NCBI GenBank assembly: GCA_964408955.1
Contig: CAYPBK010000025.1
Location: forward strand, 1-35,135
Origin: JAAYKT01 sp964408955
GTDB lineage: Bacteria; Bacillota; Clostridia; Lutisporales; Lutisporaceae
DNA: 35,135 nt
Direction of reading: 5' to 3'
The notes under the pieces are model-generated. The model searched no databases and was not told the DNA's origin. It saw only the letters and a list, made by a program, of their open reading frames with translations. Position numbers and translations under genes: made by a program. The stretch's first letter is position 1. Every line of letters starts with the position of its first letter. Of this stretch, positions 1-7,496 are shown piece after piece.

Positions 1-2
1 TG

Positions 3-650
3 GACAAAGAACTCGAAGCGAGGGGGCTTTACTTTGTAAGATATGCAGATGATTGCAATATATTTTTAAAAAGTGAGAAAGCCGCAAATCGGGTCATGGA
101 ATCAATCACAAATTTTATTGAGAAGAAACTGGGTTTAATAGTTAACGCTGAAAAGAGCAAGGTATGTAGACCGAAACAACTAAAATTCTTAGGATTTGGG
201 TACTACAACAGCAAAGGAAAGTATCGTCCGAAACCGCATTTGAAGTCAATTCAGGAATTTAGGCGAAAACTGAAAGAATTGACCAAAAGAAGTTGGAGTA
301 TCAGCCTTGATAATCGGATAAAGAAGATAAATTATCTGATATATGGATGGGTGAATTACTTTAGGATAGCGGATATGAAAAGGGCAATGCAGGAGGTAGA
401 CCAAAAATTACGGGTAAGGATTAGAGTTGTAATTTGGAAACAATGGAAGAAATCTAAAAAGCGGATAGAATCCTTGGTTAGACTGGGAATACCGCTTGAA
501 GAAGCCAAAGGTCTCACATACTGCCGAAAGAGTTTTCAGTTTATCGGACACTCATGCGTGGTTAACCGTGCATTGGGTAATGAACGGCTAAAACAGCGTG
601 GTCTAGCGTTCTCGCTAGACCACTACCTGAAAGTACATACTGTAATATGA
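3..650 (+). CDS. ltrA: Group II intron reverse transcriptase/maturase, C-terminal part (5' end outside window)
   Basis: The reading frame is open from the window edge, so the N-terminus is missing. The RT active-site motif YADD is encoded at 42-53. It is followed by the rest of the RT fold and a maturase (GIIM/domain X) region around GWVNYFRIADM and WKQWKK. The protein ends in a short basic tail, and no C-terminal HNH endonuclease (CxxC...H) domain is visible. The stop lies only a few bases before intron domain V. Known role of the family: splicing of the host intron and target-primed retrotransposition. Lack of the endonuclease domain fits bacterial class C (IIC). An ATG at 96 exists but lies inside the RT domain and is not the true start. 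Confident for the family, less so for the subclass. Confidence 0.93.
   Translation, partial: DKELEARGLYFVRYADDCNIFLKSEKAANRVMESITNFIEKKLGLIVNAEKSKVCRPKQLKFLGFGYYNSKGKYRPKPHLKSIQEFRRKLKELTKRSWSISLDNRIKKINYLIYGWVNYFRIADMKRAMQEVDQKLRVRIRVVIWKQWKKSKKRIESLVRLGIPLEEAKGLTYCRKSFQFIGHSCVVNRALGNERLKQRGLAFSLDHYLKVHTVI
598..623 (+). repeat. Perfect 11-bp inverted repeat in the intron ORF tail
   Basis: GTGGTCTAGCG and CGCTAGACCAC flank a TTCT loop. It lies inside the last codons of the RT ORF, about 30 nt before domain V. It could be part of the 3' strand of intron domain IV or a local RNA stem; there is no T-run after it, so it is not a terminator. Confidence 0.7.
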
Positions 651-730
651 ATTGAACCGCCGTATACCGAACGGTACGTACGGTGGTGTGAGAGGGGCGA
701 AGCTCATTAAGAGTTAGCCTCTACTCGATT
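651..730 (+). mobile_element. 3' end of group II intron: domains V and VI
   Basis: Domain V folds as a hairpin from about 656 to 687. The outer stem 656-664 pairs with 679-687, there is a two-base bulge (677-678), and the inner stem 665-668 pairs with 673-676 around a GAAC loop. The 5' strand carries CGC at 658-660, the form of catalytic triad known from IIC introns. Domain VI is the weaker stem 691-695 with 718-722. The 3' splice site should lie near 728-730, and the exact base cannot be fixed without an empty site. The intron is oriented like spo0A and ends just upstream of the spo0A promoter. Confidence 0.8.
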
Positions 731-786
731 GAAAAATATTTGTCTGAAATTGTTAGAATTATGAGAACGATAATTGGTATTAAATA

Positions 787-815
787 GCAGGATATGAAAA
801 TGCAATGTCGAATAA
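787..815 (+). promoter_or_regulatory. Sigma-H promoter of spo0A
   Basis: GCAGGATAT (787-795) matches the B. subtilis sigma-H -35 consensus RnAGGAwWW. After an 11-nt spacer, GTCGAATAA (807-815) matches the -10 consensus RnnGAATww. Both elements match at every fixed position and the spacing is canonical. Transcription would start around 820, after the ATG at 805, which excludes that ATG as the spo0A start and supports ATG 847. Confidence 0.85.
806..812 (+). promoter_or_regulatory. Spo0A box (0A box) over the -10 region
   Basis: TGTCGAA is an exact match to the core 0A box recognised by phosphorylated Spo0A. It overlaps the sigma-H -10 element. Binding here would be expected to affect polymerase access, i.e. 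autoregulation (inference). Part of the match is shared with the sigma-H consensus GAAT, so chance overlap is possible. Confidence 0.6.
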
Positions 816-846
816 GTATTCAAAAGAAAAAGGGAGGGATTGTTTA

Positions 847-1644
847 ATGAATCTAGAAAAGATTAAAATACTTATTGCTGACGATAACAAGGATTTTTGC
901 AGTATTTTAAACGAATATTTAAGTATTCAGTCAGACTTCGAAATAGTTGGAATAGCAAAAGACGGACTTGAAGCTGTAGAATTGATCACTTCTAAACTAC
1001 CGGATATTGTAATCTTAGATATTATAATGCCACATCTTGATGGCTTAGGGGTCTTGGAAAGGATAAACGGAATCAGCCTGGAAAAGATGCCGAAATTTAT
1101 TATACTATCTGCTGTTGGACAAGACAAGATTACACAAAAAGCTTTGAATCTCGGGGCTGAATATTATGTGGTAAAACCCTTTGACATGGAAGTATTCTCA
1201 AAAAGAATACGGGAATCTATGGGGACAATAGCTTCAGGTGAAAATAGAATACCTTTAAACCACTCTTCAATAATCACACATAAAACAACTCATGATCTAG
1301 AAGCCGCCATTACTAATATAATCCATGAAATTGGAGTTCCTGCCCATATTAAAGGTTATTTATATTTAAGAGACTCTATAACAATGGTAATAAACAATAT
1401 GGAGCTTCTTAGTGCTGTAACAAAGGAATTATATCCGTCAATAGCACGGAAATATAACACGACTTCAAGCAGAGTGGAAAGAGCTATACGTCATGCTATA
1501 GAGGTAGCCTGGGGCAGGGGACGCATAGATGTTATAAATAGCTTGTTCGGTTATACTATACATAACGAAAAAGGTAAGCCTACAAATTCGGAATTTATTG
1601 CAATGGTGGCAGATAAGCTTAGGTTGGAAATGAAAATCAGTTAG
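847..1644 (+). CDS. spo0A: Stage 0 sporulation protein A, master response regulator
   Basis: 265 aa, close to the 267 aa of B. subtilis Spo0A. The N-terminal receiver domain (about 1-125) has the acidic pair D12/D13, the phospho-acceptor D58 in VILDIIMP and the switch lysine in YYVVKPFD. A linker leads to the Spo0A_C DNA-binding domain, with the family signature SRVERAIRHAIEVAWGRG followed by SLFGYT. The start at 847 is chosen because a strong Shine-Dalgarno (AGGGAGGG, 831-838) lies 8 nt upstream; the upstream in-frame ATG at 805 falls inside the promoter. Role: when phosphorylated it starts sporulation and stationary-phase gene expression. It is normally preceded by spoIVB; here a group II intron end lies upstream instead, and what precedes the intron is outside the window. 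Confidence 0.97.
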   Translation: MNLEKIKILIADDNKDFCSILNEYLSIQSDFEIVGIAKDGLEAVELITSKLPDIVILDIIMPHLDGLGVLERINGISLEKMPKFIILSAVGQDKITQKALNLGAEYYVVKPFDMEVFSKRIRESMGTIASGENRIPLNHSSIITHKTTHDLEAAITNIIHEIGVPAHIKGYLYLRDSITMVINNMELLSAVTKELYPSIARKYNTTSSRVERAIRHAIEVAWGRGRIDVINSLFGYTIHNEKGKPTNSEFIAMVADKLRLEMKIS

Positions 1645-1658
1645 CAGCTCTTATGGCG

Positions 1659-1704
1659 GAGGTCATTGAAAAGTAATCTTATAATTATTTTTTTCAATGG
1701 TCTC
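1659..1704. terminator. Probable bidirectional terminator between spo0A and cls
   Basis: Arms at 1659-1672 and 1691-1704 pair with 12 of 14 matches; the inner part is CATTGAAAA/TTTTCAATG. It sits between two convergent genes and has A- and T-rich flanks usable in either direction. The stem is AT-rich, so strength is uncertain. Confidence 0.4.
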
Positions 1705-1730
1705 TGTCAGATATGGTAAATTTTTTATCA

Positions 1731-3288
1731 TTATAATAAATAAGAAAATAATCTTGTTACGGCTTCTATGAACTTTATTGGTTTAGGCAGACTTTCATAA
1801 TAATCTGCTTTTATTAAAGTGCTTTTCTCTAAGTCTTGTAAAAACAAGCTTTCAAGTTCTTCTGTTTTTTCTTTATCGTATATAACCGCATTTATTTCAT
1901 AATTTAATTCGAAGCTTCTTATATCCATATTTGCAGTGCCTACTTGAGCTATTTCTCCGTCTACGGTAATAACCTTCCCGTGAACAAAGCTGTTCTTATC
2001 ATAAAAATAAACCTTTGGGGATTTGACTATCTCGTCTCTCTTTTTACCCAGGAAGGGGTAAATCCTGAAAATAATAAAGCTCTGTTCAAAGATTTCAATG
2101 TATCTTTTAACTGTCCTCTGGTCAATCTGNNNNNNNNNNTGCACCACTTTTTATTAGCTCATATAAATAAGTTCTTGAGGCGTAGTATACAATAAAGTGG
2201 TCATATTTGCCTGGGAATAAAATCTTGACATCTATGCCGCTCATGGAAGCAATCTTTAATGCTTCCATTATGCTTTCATTAGGTACAAAATAAGGGGATG
2301 TAATATATATATGGTTTTTTGCCATGCTAATCATTTTCAAAATACTTTGCAATATTGAATGATAAAATGAGTCGGGACCACTTTTTACTAATTGCATCGT
2401 TTTACCTGAGCATGTCCTGGATAATGGAAAATACTCTTCAATATCCTCATCATGAAAATAATAATCCTTGTTAGCTCTTTTTATAGTTAAATAATCGTCA
2501 AAAAATACAGCTTGAAGACCGAAAGTAAAGTCCCCTTTTACCATTAAATGAGTATCCCTCCAATAACCCAGCTTGCTTTTGCCTAAATATTCATCTCCGA
2601 TATTGCAGCCGCCTATAAAACCGGTATAGCCATCAATAACAACGATTTTTCTATGATTTCTATAGTTTATTTGAGTGTTAAAAAAACTGAGTATAGGGGC
2701 TAAAAAATAGCTGTATTGGAGAACCTCTACTCCGGCATCTTTTAAATCCTCTATATAGCTTTTATTTAATTTTATGGAGCCGACTCTATCGATAATAAAT
2801 CTTACATTTACACCATTCTTAGCTTTTTCAATTAATATCTGTTTTATTTCTTTGCCTATTCCATCATCTTTGACTATAAAGTATTCTAAATGTATATGAT
2901 GTTTTGCTTTTTTCAGCTCATACTTCAACGCATCAAATTTTTCTACTCCATCTTTAAAAATGGTTATATCATTATTAACAAATACCGTAGAATCACTGTT
3001 TTTATTCAGTAGCTTTATCATAGAAAGATATTCCGAAGTTTGGGCACCGTTATTGGCACAGGTTATAATCTCTTTAATTAATGGGCTTATTTCATCCTTC
3101 AAGGTATGTTTCTTCCAATTCCTTCCTAGGAATAAATATAGCAATAATCCTGCCGGGGGCAATAAAACAATGATTAAAAGCCAGGCGATTGTTTTCTCCG
3201 GTCTTTTTCTTTCAAGAATGACCACTAATATTGTAATTATCATATTTATAAAAATAAGAATAGAAAGAAAGGATTCTAAATGTTTCAT
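1731..3288 (-). CDS. cls: Cardiolipin synthase, interrupted by an N-gap and a foreign segment
   Basis: Membrane phospholipase-D-superfamily enzyme that condenses phosphatidylglycerol to cardiolipin. From the chosen start at 3288 (MKHLESFL) there are two N-terminal transmembrane segments (about 5-26 and 34-54). The first HKD motif follows (H212, K214, D219 in NHRKIVVIDG), and the N-terminal part runs to SGA (residue 383) at 2140. The C-terminal part runs from KVYFYD (2015) to 1731 with the second HKD motif (HGKVITVD) and the usual GTANMDIRSFELNYEINA. Joined directly, the parts give 477 aa, the normal length, and SGA-KVYFYD is the expected family sequence. Between them lie 10 Ns and 114 nt that do not belong to cls. 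The gene is probably intact in the cell, but this assembly breaks it. Codons upstream of 3288 are open but precede the membrane segments and overlap the promoter region. Confidence 0.88.
2016..2129 (-). pseudogene. Fragment of a DUF4143-type AAA ATPase inside cls
   Basis: Minus-strand translation gives 38 codons with TVKRYIEIFEQSFIIFRIYP and then KRDEIVKSPKVYFYD. This resembles the DUF4143 C-terminal region of prokaryotic AAA ATPases (pattern ...YIxLLExSFIIFRLxPF...KSPKxYFYD). It abuts the N-gap on one side. On the other it joins cls exactly at KVYFYD, a stretch both families share. No other part of such an ATPase is present in the window. Best explained as a misjoin at a shared short sequence. 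Confidence 0.6.
2130..2139. other. Assembly gap (10 N)
   Basis: Ten undetermined bases within cls. Gap length is probably a placeholder, so reading frame across it carries no information. Confidence 0.99.
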
Positions 3289-3343
3289 ATTATTAAACCT
3301 GCCTAAGATTTTTATTTTTGATAACGTCTCTGCTCGTGAGAAT

Positions 3344-3376
3344 ATTATAGCATATGTTAATTTTCTTTTGTATAAT
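3344..3376. promoter_or_regulatory. Overlapping divergent promoters for cls (-) and nudF (+)
   Basis: On the minus strand TATAAT (plus 3344-3349) is preceded by TGC, an extended -10, about 56 nt before the cls start. On the plus strand TATAAT at 3371-3376 lies about 47 nt before the nudF start. Neither has a good -35, so the assignment rests on the -10 elements and the divergent layout. Confidence 0.4.
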
Positions 3377-3422
3377 GATAGAGTAAAAGTGTCTGCGGAA
3401 TTATTTATAGGAGTTGATATTT

Positions 3423-3950
3423 TTGGAGAATTATGAGAAAACATTAAAGCTGGATAATATATATTCCGGTAAAATTCTTAAGCTTGATGTTGAAACTGTG
3501 TTGCTGCCAAACAACAATCAAGCTAAACGTGAGATTGTAAGGCATCCCGGTGCGGTTGCTATATTACCGATCAGTGAAGAGGGAGAAATTTATTTTGTCA
3601 AACAATTTAGAAAAGCATTAAATACGGAGCTTATTGAAATACCGGCCGGAAAATTGGAGAAGGATGAGAACCCGAGGGAATGTGCTTTAAGAGAGCTGCA
3701 AGAGGAAATAGGTTTCACCGCCAATAAACTGGTTTTGTTAGGCAGCTTTTATTCCTCACCGGGGTTTACAAATGAAATAATTTATATTTATAAAGCAGAG
3801 GGGCTAATAAAAAGCAAGCTGGAAATGGATGAGGACGAGTTTATAAATGTCGTTAAATATAGTATAGAAGAATCATTGGAAATGCTTGCTAAGGATACGT
3901 TTAAAGATGCCAAAACCGTAATAGCACTAAGTTTAGGCTTAAAACAATAA
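3423..3950 (+). CDS. nudF: ADP-ribose pyrophosphatase, Nudix hydrolase
   Basis: 175 aa. Hydrolyses ADP-ribose to AMP and ribose 5-phosphate (family knowledge). The complete Nudix box G-x5-E-x7-RELxEExG is at residues 76-98 (GKLEKDENPRE... RELQEEIGF), preceded by the typical EIPAG. The TTG at 3423 is chosen because TAGGAG (3408-3413) lies 9 nt upstream; the in-frame TTG at 3414 abuts that site. First gene of a + strand run followed by spoIIM and xerD, the order found in many clostridia. Confidence 0.92.
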   Translation: MENYEKTLKLDNIYSGKILKLDVETVLLPNNNQAKREIVRHPGAVAILPISEEGEIYFVKQFRKALNTELIEIPAGKLEKDENPRECALRELQEEIGFTANKLVLLGSFYSSPGFTNEIIYIYKAEGLIKSKLEMDEDEFINVVKYSIEESLEMLAKDTFKDAKTVIALSLGLKQ

Positions 3951-4017
3951 AGAATATAATTAAAAAAACAAGCATATATTTTACTGAAACAAACAAAGGT
4001 ATGGAGGTGGCGCAGTA

Positions 4018-4647
4018 TTGGTAATGCGGCTTAAATATTTTTTGTTAAATAAGATTAAAAACGATCAGATAATATATGCCGTTTTGGCTTTACTTCTTTT
4101 TTTGGGAATTTGTATAGGGGCATTTTGGGTAGGGGTTATGCCTGTTGAAATAAAAGGATCACTTAAATCTAATGTTGGGGATTATTTTTTGCTTACACCT
4201 GATCATGGCTTTAACAGCGGTAAAATATTCAAGCTTTCAATGTTTTATAATGTAATTCCCGCAATTGTTTTATATATAGTAAGCATTAAGTATATTGGAG
4301 TGATACTTGCGCCGCCTTATATTGTTTTTAGAGGATTTTGTCTGGGGTTTTCAATAGCTTTTTTGACTGAAAGCTTTGGTCGTAGAGGCTTTATACTCAC
4401 ATTGATTTCAATTCTTCCTCAAAATATTATTTATATTCCGTCTTTGGTTTTAATATGTTATATTTCTATTAATTTAAGTATAGTTCTTTTTAAATTGAGA
4501 AAAGAACAATTCAACGGTAATAAGAATAAAAACATTTTAAAACATTTAACATATAGTTTAGTGGTTATTGCCGCTATAATTGTAGCCGGGCTCATTGAAG
4601 CATATATAACACCTGTTTTTTTAAAAACGCTTATAACATATCTTTAA
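4018..4647 (+). CDS. spoIIM: Stage II sporulation protein M
   Basis: 209 aa integral membrane protein with about five hydrophobic segments (roughly 15-40, 78-100, 105-122, 128-157, 182-206) and the SpoIIM-type region GRRGFILTLISILPQN. In B. subtilis SpoIIM is the scaffold of the SpoIID-M-P peptidoglycan-remodelling complex that drives engulfment in the mother cell. The TTG start at 4018 has GGAGGTGG at 4003-4010; ATG 4024 two codons later is an alternative. Lies between nudF and xerD. Confidence 0.92.
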   Translation: MVMRLKYFLLNKIKNDQIIYAVLALLLFLGICIGAFWVGVMPVEIKGSLKSNVGDYFLLTPDHGFNSGKIFKLSMFYNVIPAIVLYIVSIKYIGVILAPPYIVFRGFCLGFSIAFLTESFGRRGFILTLISILPQNIIYIPSLVLICYISINLSIVLFKLRKEQFNGNKNKNILKHLTYSLVVIAAIIVAGLIEAYITPVFLKTLITYL

Positions 4648-4770
4648 TTTCATTTATCCAACCTCTTTATGGTTTGCCCCTTAATATATTATGCAAGATT
4701 TTCATAGTATGAAGGAATTTTCCGATACATGTTGAATAATTAATGCATATACCAAAAAAGGGGTTTTTTT

Positions 4771-5652
4771 ATGGATTATATTGAAAGTTTTGAGTACTAT
4801 CTGAAAAATGATAAAGGCCTAATGACCAATACACTGAATTCTTACATAAGAGATATTAAATTATATAAAAAATATTTGATGAATGATAATCAATATATCG
4901 AGGCAATTAATAAGTCTGGAATTATTAAATATTTATCCTATCTTAAAAAAAGCGGCAAGGCGACTACAACTATCTCAAGGAATCTGGCTTCTATAAGGTC
5001 TTTTTATCATTTTTTGCTGGTTAATGGGATAATAAAAAATGACCCCACCACTGACCTGGAGTCCCCAAAGGTAGTTAAAAAGCTACCTTCAATTCTTACA
5101 AGAATAGAAATTGATAAGCTTTTGGATCAGCCTAACTATAACGATACTAAAGGCTCAAGAGACAAAGCAATGCTTGAGCTATTATATGCCACCGGTATAC
5201 GTGTAACGGAGCTGATTTCTTTAGACATAGAAAATTTAGATGTTCATATAGGGTTATTGAATTGTAAAAATAGCAGCAATAAATGCAGAATTATACCTAT
5301 CGGCAATTGCTGCTTGAAATATGTTACAAAATATCTTAACGATTATCGCCATAAGCTTAATCCATTACCGGAGGAGAATGCATTATTTCTTAATTTTCAT
5401 GGTTCAAGAATGTCAAGACAGGGATTTTGGAAAATAGTCAAATATTATACAGCACAGGCGGAAATTAATAAGACTATCACTCCTCATATGCTTAGGCATT
5501 CTTTTGCTGTTCATTTAATTGAAAATGGTGCTGATTTGCAGTTGATTCAAGAAATGATGGGACATTCTGATATCTCCTCTACTCAAATTTACAATAAAAT
5601 AAATTATACAAAAATTAAAGAAGCATATAGTAAAACACATCCGAGGGCATGA
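4771..5652 (+). CDS. xerD: Site-specific tyrosine recombinase XerD
   Basis: 293 aa. Resolves chromosome dimers at dif together with XerC or alone. An N-terminal SAM-like core-binding domain (about 1-88) is followed by a catalytic domain with R144 (ATGIRVTEL), H239/R242 (HMLRHSFAVHL), H265 (MMGHSDISSTQIY) and nucleophile Y274. The beta-hairpin lysine is probably K171 in SNKCRIIPI; the usual GKG before it is replaced by CKNSSN, a modest deviation. In B. subtilis and many clostridia xerD is followed by deoB (phosphopentomutase); here punA follows directly after a 138-nt gap with no ORF. Confidence 0.93.
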   Translation: MDYIESFEYYLKNDKGLMTNTLNSYIRDIKLYKKYLMNDNQYIEAINKSGIIKYLSYLKKSGKATTTISRNLASIRSFYHFLLVNGIIKNDPTTDLESPKVVKKLPSILTRIEIDKLLDQPNYNDTKGSRDKAMLELLYATGIRVTELISLDIENLDVHIGLLNCKNSSNKCRIIPIGNCCLKYVTKYLNDYRHKLNPLPEENALFLNFHGSRMSRQGFWKIVKYYTAQAEINKTITPHMLRHSFAVHLIENGADLQLIQEMMGHSDISSTQIYNKINYTKIKEAYSKTHPRA

Positions 5653-5790
5653 TACTTTAAATAACAATTATTAGTGCCATTTTGTCATTTGTTTCACTAT
5701 ATTATATTTATATTCAATTGGCATTGACTTGCTATTTGATGATAAGCTAATCAAGGTATTAAACTTTTTATTAATATGAGGTGTATTAAC

Positions 5791-6615
5791 ATGGAAAACA
5801 AGCTATATGACAAAATAATTGAAGCAAAAAATTTTATCCGGAATAGAATAAGTGATGGGCCTGAGATTGGCTTGATACTGGGCTCAGGACTGGGAGCTTT
5901 GGGCGAAGAGGTCCAAAACAAAACCGCACTTCCTTACAGGGATATACCTGATTTTCCTGTTTCTACTGTAACCGGTCATGAAGGAAGATTCATATTCGGT
6001 CGGCTAAACGGGATTAATATAGCAGTTATGCAGGGAAGGTTTCATTATTATGAGGGTTATAGTATGCAGGAGGTAGTATTTCCGATTTTGGTTATGAAAG
6101 CACTGGGGATAAAAAAATTGATTATCACCAATGCAGCGGGTGGTGTTAACAAAGCTTTTAAAGCCGGAGATTTGATGATAATAAATGATCATATTAATTT
6201 TATGTTTGCAAATCCACTGATAGGGAAAAATATTGATTACTTTGGGCCAAGGTTTCCGGAAATGTCCAATGCTTATTCAAAGGATTTGATTAGAATTACA
6301 AAGGAGCTATGTACCGAACATAATATTCCCGTAAACGAAGGAGTTTATATCTCTATGACAGGGCCTGCTTACGAGACGCCTGCGGAAATAAAAATGGCCA
6401 GGATATTAGGAGCTGATGCTGTGGGGATGTCAACGGTACCTGAGGTCATAGCAGCAAATCATGGCGGAATTGAAGTGCTTGGAATTTCTTGTATAACAAA
6501 TATGGCTGCGGGAGTTGCAGAACACCCGCTAAGCCATAGTGAAGTGGTTAAAACTGCGGCTAGCGTGAAGGATAAGTTTGAAACGCTTATTAAGCTTATA
6601 TTAACAAGATTATAA
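5791..6615 (+). CDS. punA: Purine nucleoside phosphorylase, canonical 6-oxopurine type
   Basis: 274 aa, trimeric PNP family: phosphorolysis of (deoxy)inosine or guanosine to base and (deoxy)ribose 1-phosphate. Phosphate-site motif LGSGLG at 30-35, GRFHYYEGY at 82-90, and the base-binding residues of the human enzyme (E201, N243) conserved as E195 (TGPAYETPAE) and N237 (CITNMAAG). Start ATG 5791 chosen because GAGGTG lies 8 nt upstream; the ATG at 5776 precedes that site. Followed 44 nt later by a diverged paralogue. Confidence 0.93.
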   Translation: MENKLYDKIIEAKNFIRNRISDGPEIGLILGSGLGALGEEVQNKTALPYRDIPDFPVSTVTGHEGRFIFGRLNGINIAVMQGRFHYYEGYSMQEVVFPILVMKALGIKKLIITNAAGGVNKAFKAGDLMIINDHINFMFANPLIGKNIDYFGPRFPEMSNAYSKDLIRITKELCTEHNIPVNEGVYISMTGPAYETPAEIKMARILGADAVGMSTVPEVIAANHGGIEVLGISCITNMAAGVAEHPLSHSEVVKTAASVKDKFETLIKLILTRL

Positions 6616-6659
6616 TAACCGGGGAAGATACCCGTACCAGATAATATAAGGAGGGTAAA

Positions 6660-7496
6660 ATGGATTATTTAAATAGAATCGAAAGCGCTTATAAATTCAT
6701 TGAAAATAAAATATCTTCAAAGCCGGAAATTGGTATCATACTGGGAAGTGGACTTGGTTCTTTAGCGGGACAGATTGAAAATCCTACATTAATAGAATAT
6801 AAAGATATCCCTGATTTTCCCGTTTCAACTGTGGAAGGTCATGCAGGCAGGCTGATTTTTGGTACTTTAGAAGGAAAAAGTGTTATCGCTATGCAAGGTC
6901 GGTTTCATTATTATGAGGGTTATAATATGGATGAAATAACTTTGCCCGTACGAGTGATGAAGAAGCTTGGGATAAAGCTTCTTATAATAAGCAATGCATG
7001 CGGCGGCTTAAATAAGAACTTTAAAGCCGGAGATATAATGGTAATCGAGGATCATATTAATATGATTGGAAACAGCCCGTTAATAGGACCTAATCTAGAT
7101 GTTTTCGGACCTAGATTCCCTGATATGACAGAGGTTTACAATAAAAAATTAAGAGTCTTATGTCATGATATTTCTAAAAGAATCGGTATTGATATAGAGA
7201 AAGGCGTTTATTGCGCTATAAGCGGACCAAATTATAATACTAAGGCTGAATTAAAAATGCTTATAGCAGTAGGCGCTGATGCTGTGGGTATGTCAACAGT
7301 ACCTGAAGCAGTGGTTGCAAAGCATTCGGGAATTAAAGTTTTAGGTTTATCATGTGTTACCGACATGGCTATCCCGGATAATCTCGTTCCATTAACCCAT
7401 GAAGAGGTTATAAGGATTGCAGGTATAGCAGAGCCTAAATTTGTAAATTTAGTTCGCAATTTTATAAAAGAGGTGGAGCTTGATGAGAGCTTATGA
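6660..7496 (+). CDS. Second purine nucleoside phosphorylase paralogue with altered base-recognition residues
   Basis: 278 aa, same fold and motifs as its neighbour (LGSGLG, GRFHYYEGY, GADAVGMSTVPE), strong Shine-Dalgarno GGAGG just upstream. The two residues that set base specificity in trimeric PNPs differ. The glutamate of YET is N193 (SGPNYNTKAE), and the asparagine of ITN is D235 (CVTDMAIPD). In human PNP the N243D change lets the enzyme accept adenosine, and MTA phosphorylases also use Asp here (family knowledge). A 6-aminopurine nucleoside preference is therefore plausible, but not shown. Overlaps the pdp start by 14 nt, so it is translated in the same operon. Confidence 0.9.
   Translation: MDYLNRIESAYKFIENKISSKPEIGIILGSGLGSLAGQIENPTLIEYKDIPDFPVSTVEGHAGRLIFGTLEGKSVIAMQGRFHYYEGYNMDEITLPVRVMKKLGIKLLIISNACGGLNKNFKAGDIMVIEDHINMIGNSPLIGPNLDVFGPRFPDMTEVYNKKLRVLCHDISKRIGIDIEKGVYCAISGPNYNTKAELKMLIAVGADAVGMSTVPEAVVAKHSGIKVLGLSCVTDMAIPDNLVPLTHEEVIRIAGIAEPKFVNLVRNFIKEVELDESL

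Noticed and set aside
805..846. Longer N-terminus for Spo0A starting at ATG 805
   Set aside because: The ATG overlaps the -10 of a consensus sigma-H promoter, has no Shine-Dalgarno, and adds residues absent from the family; ATG 847 has a strong site.
1944..2195. 83-aa + strand ORF across the N-gap
   Set aside because: Antisense to cls, includes Ns, no family match.
4701..4713. Small palindrome TTCATAGTATGAA before xerD
   Set aside because: Short, AT-rich and single; cannot be told from chance.
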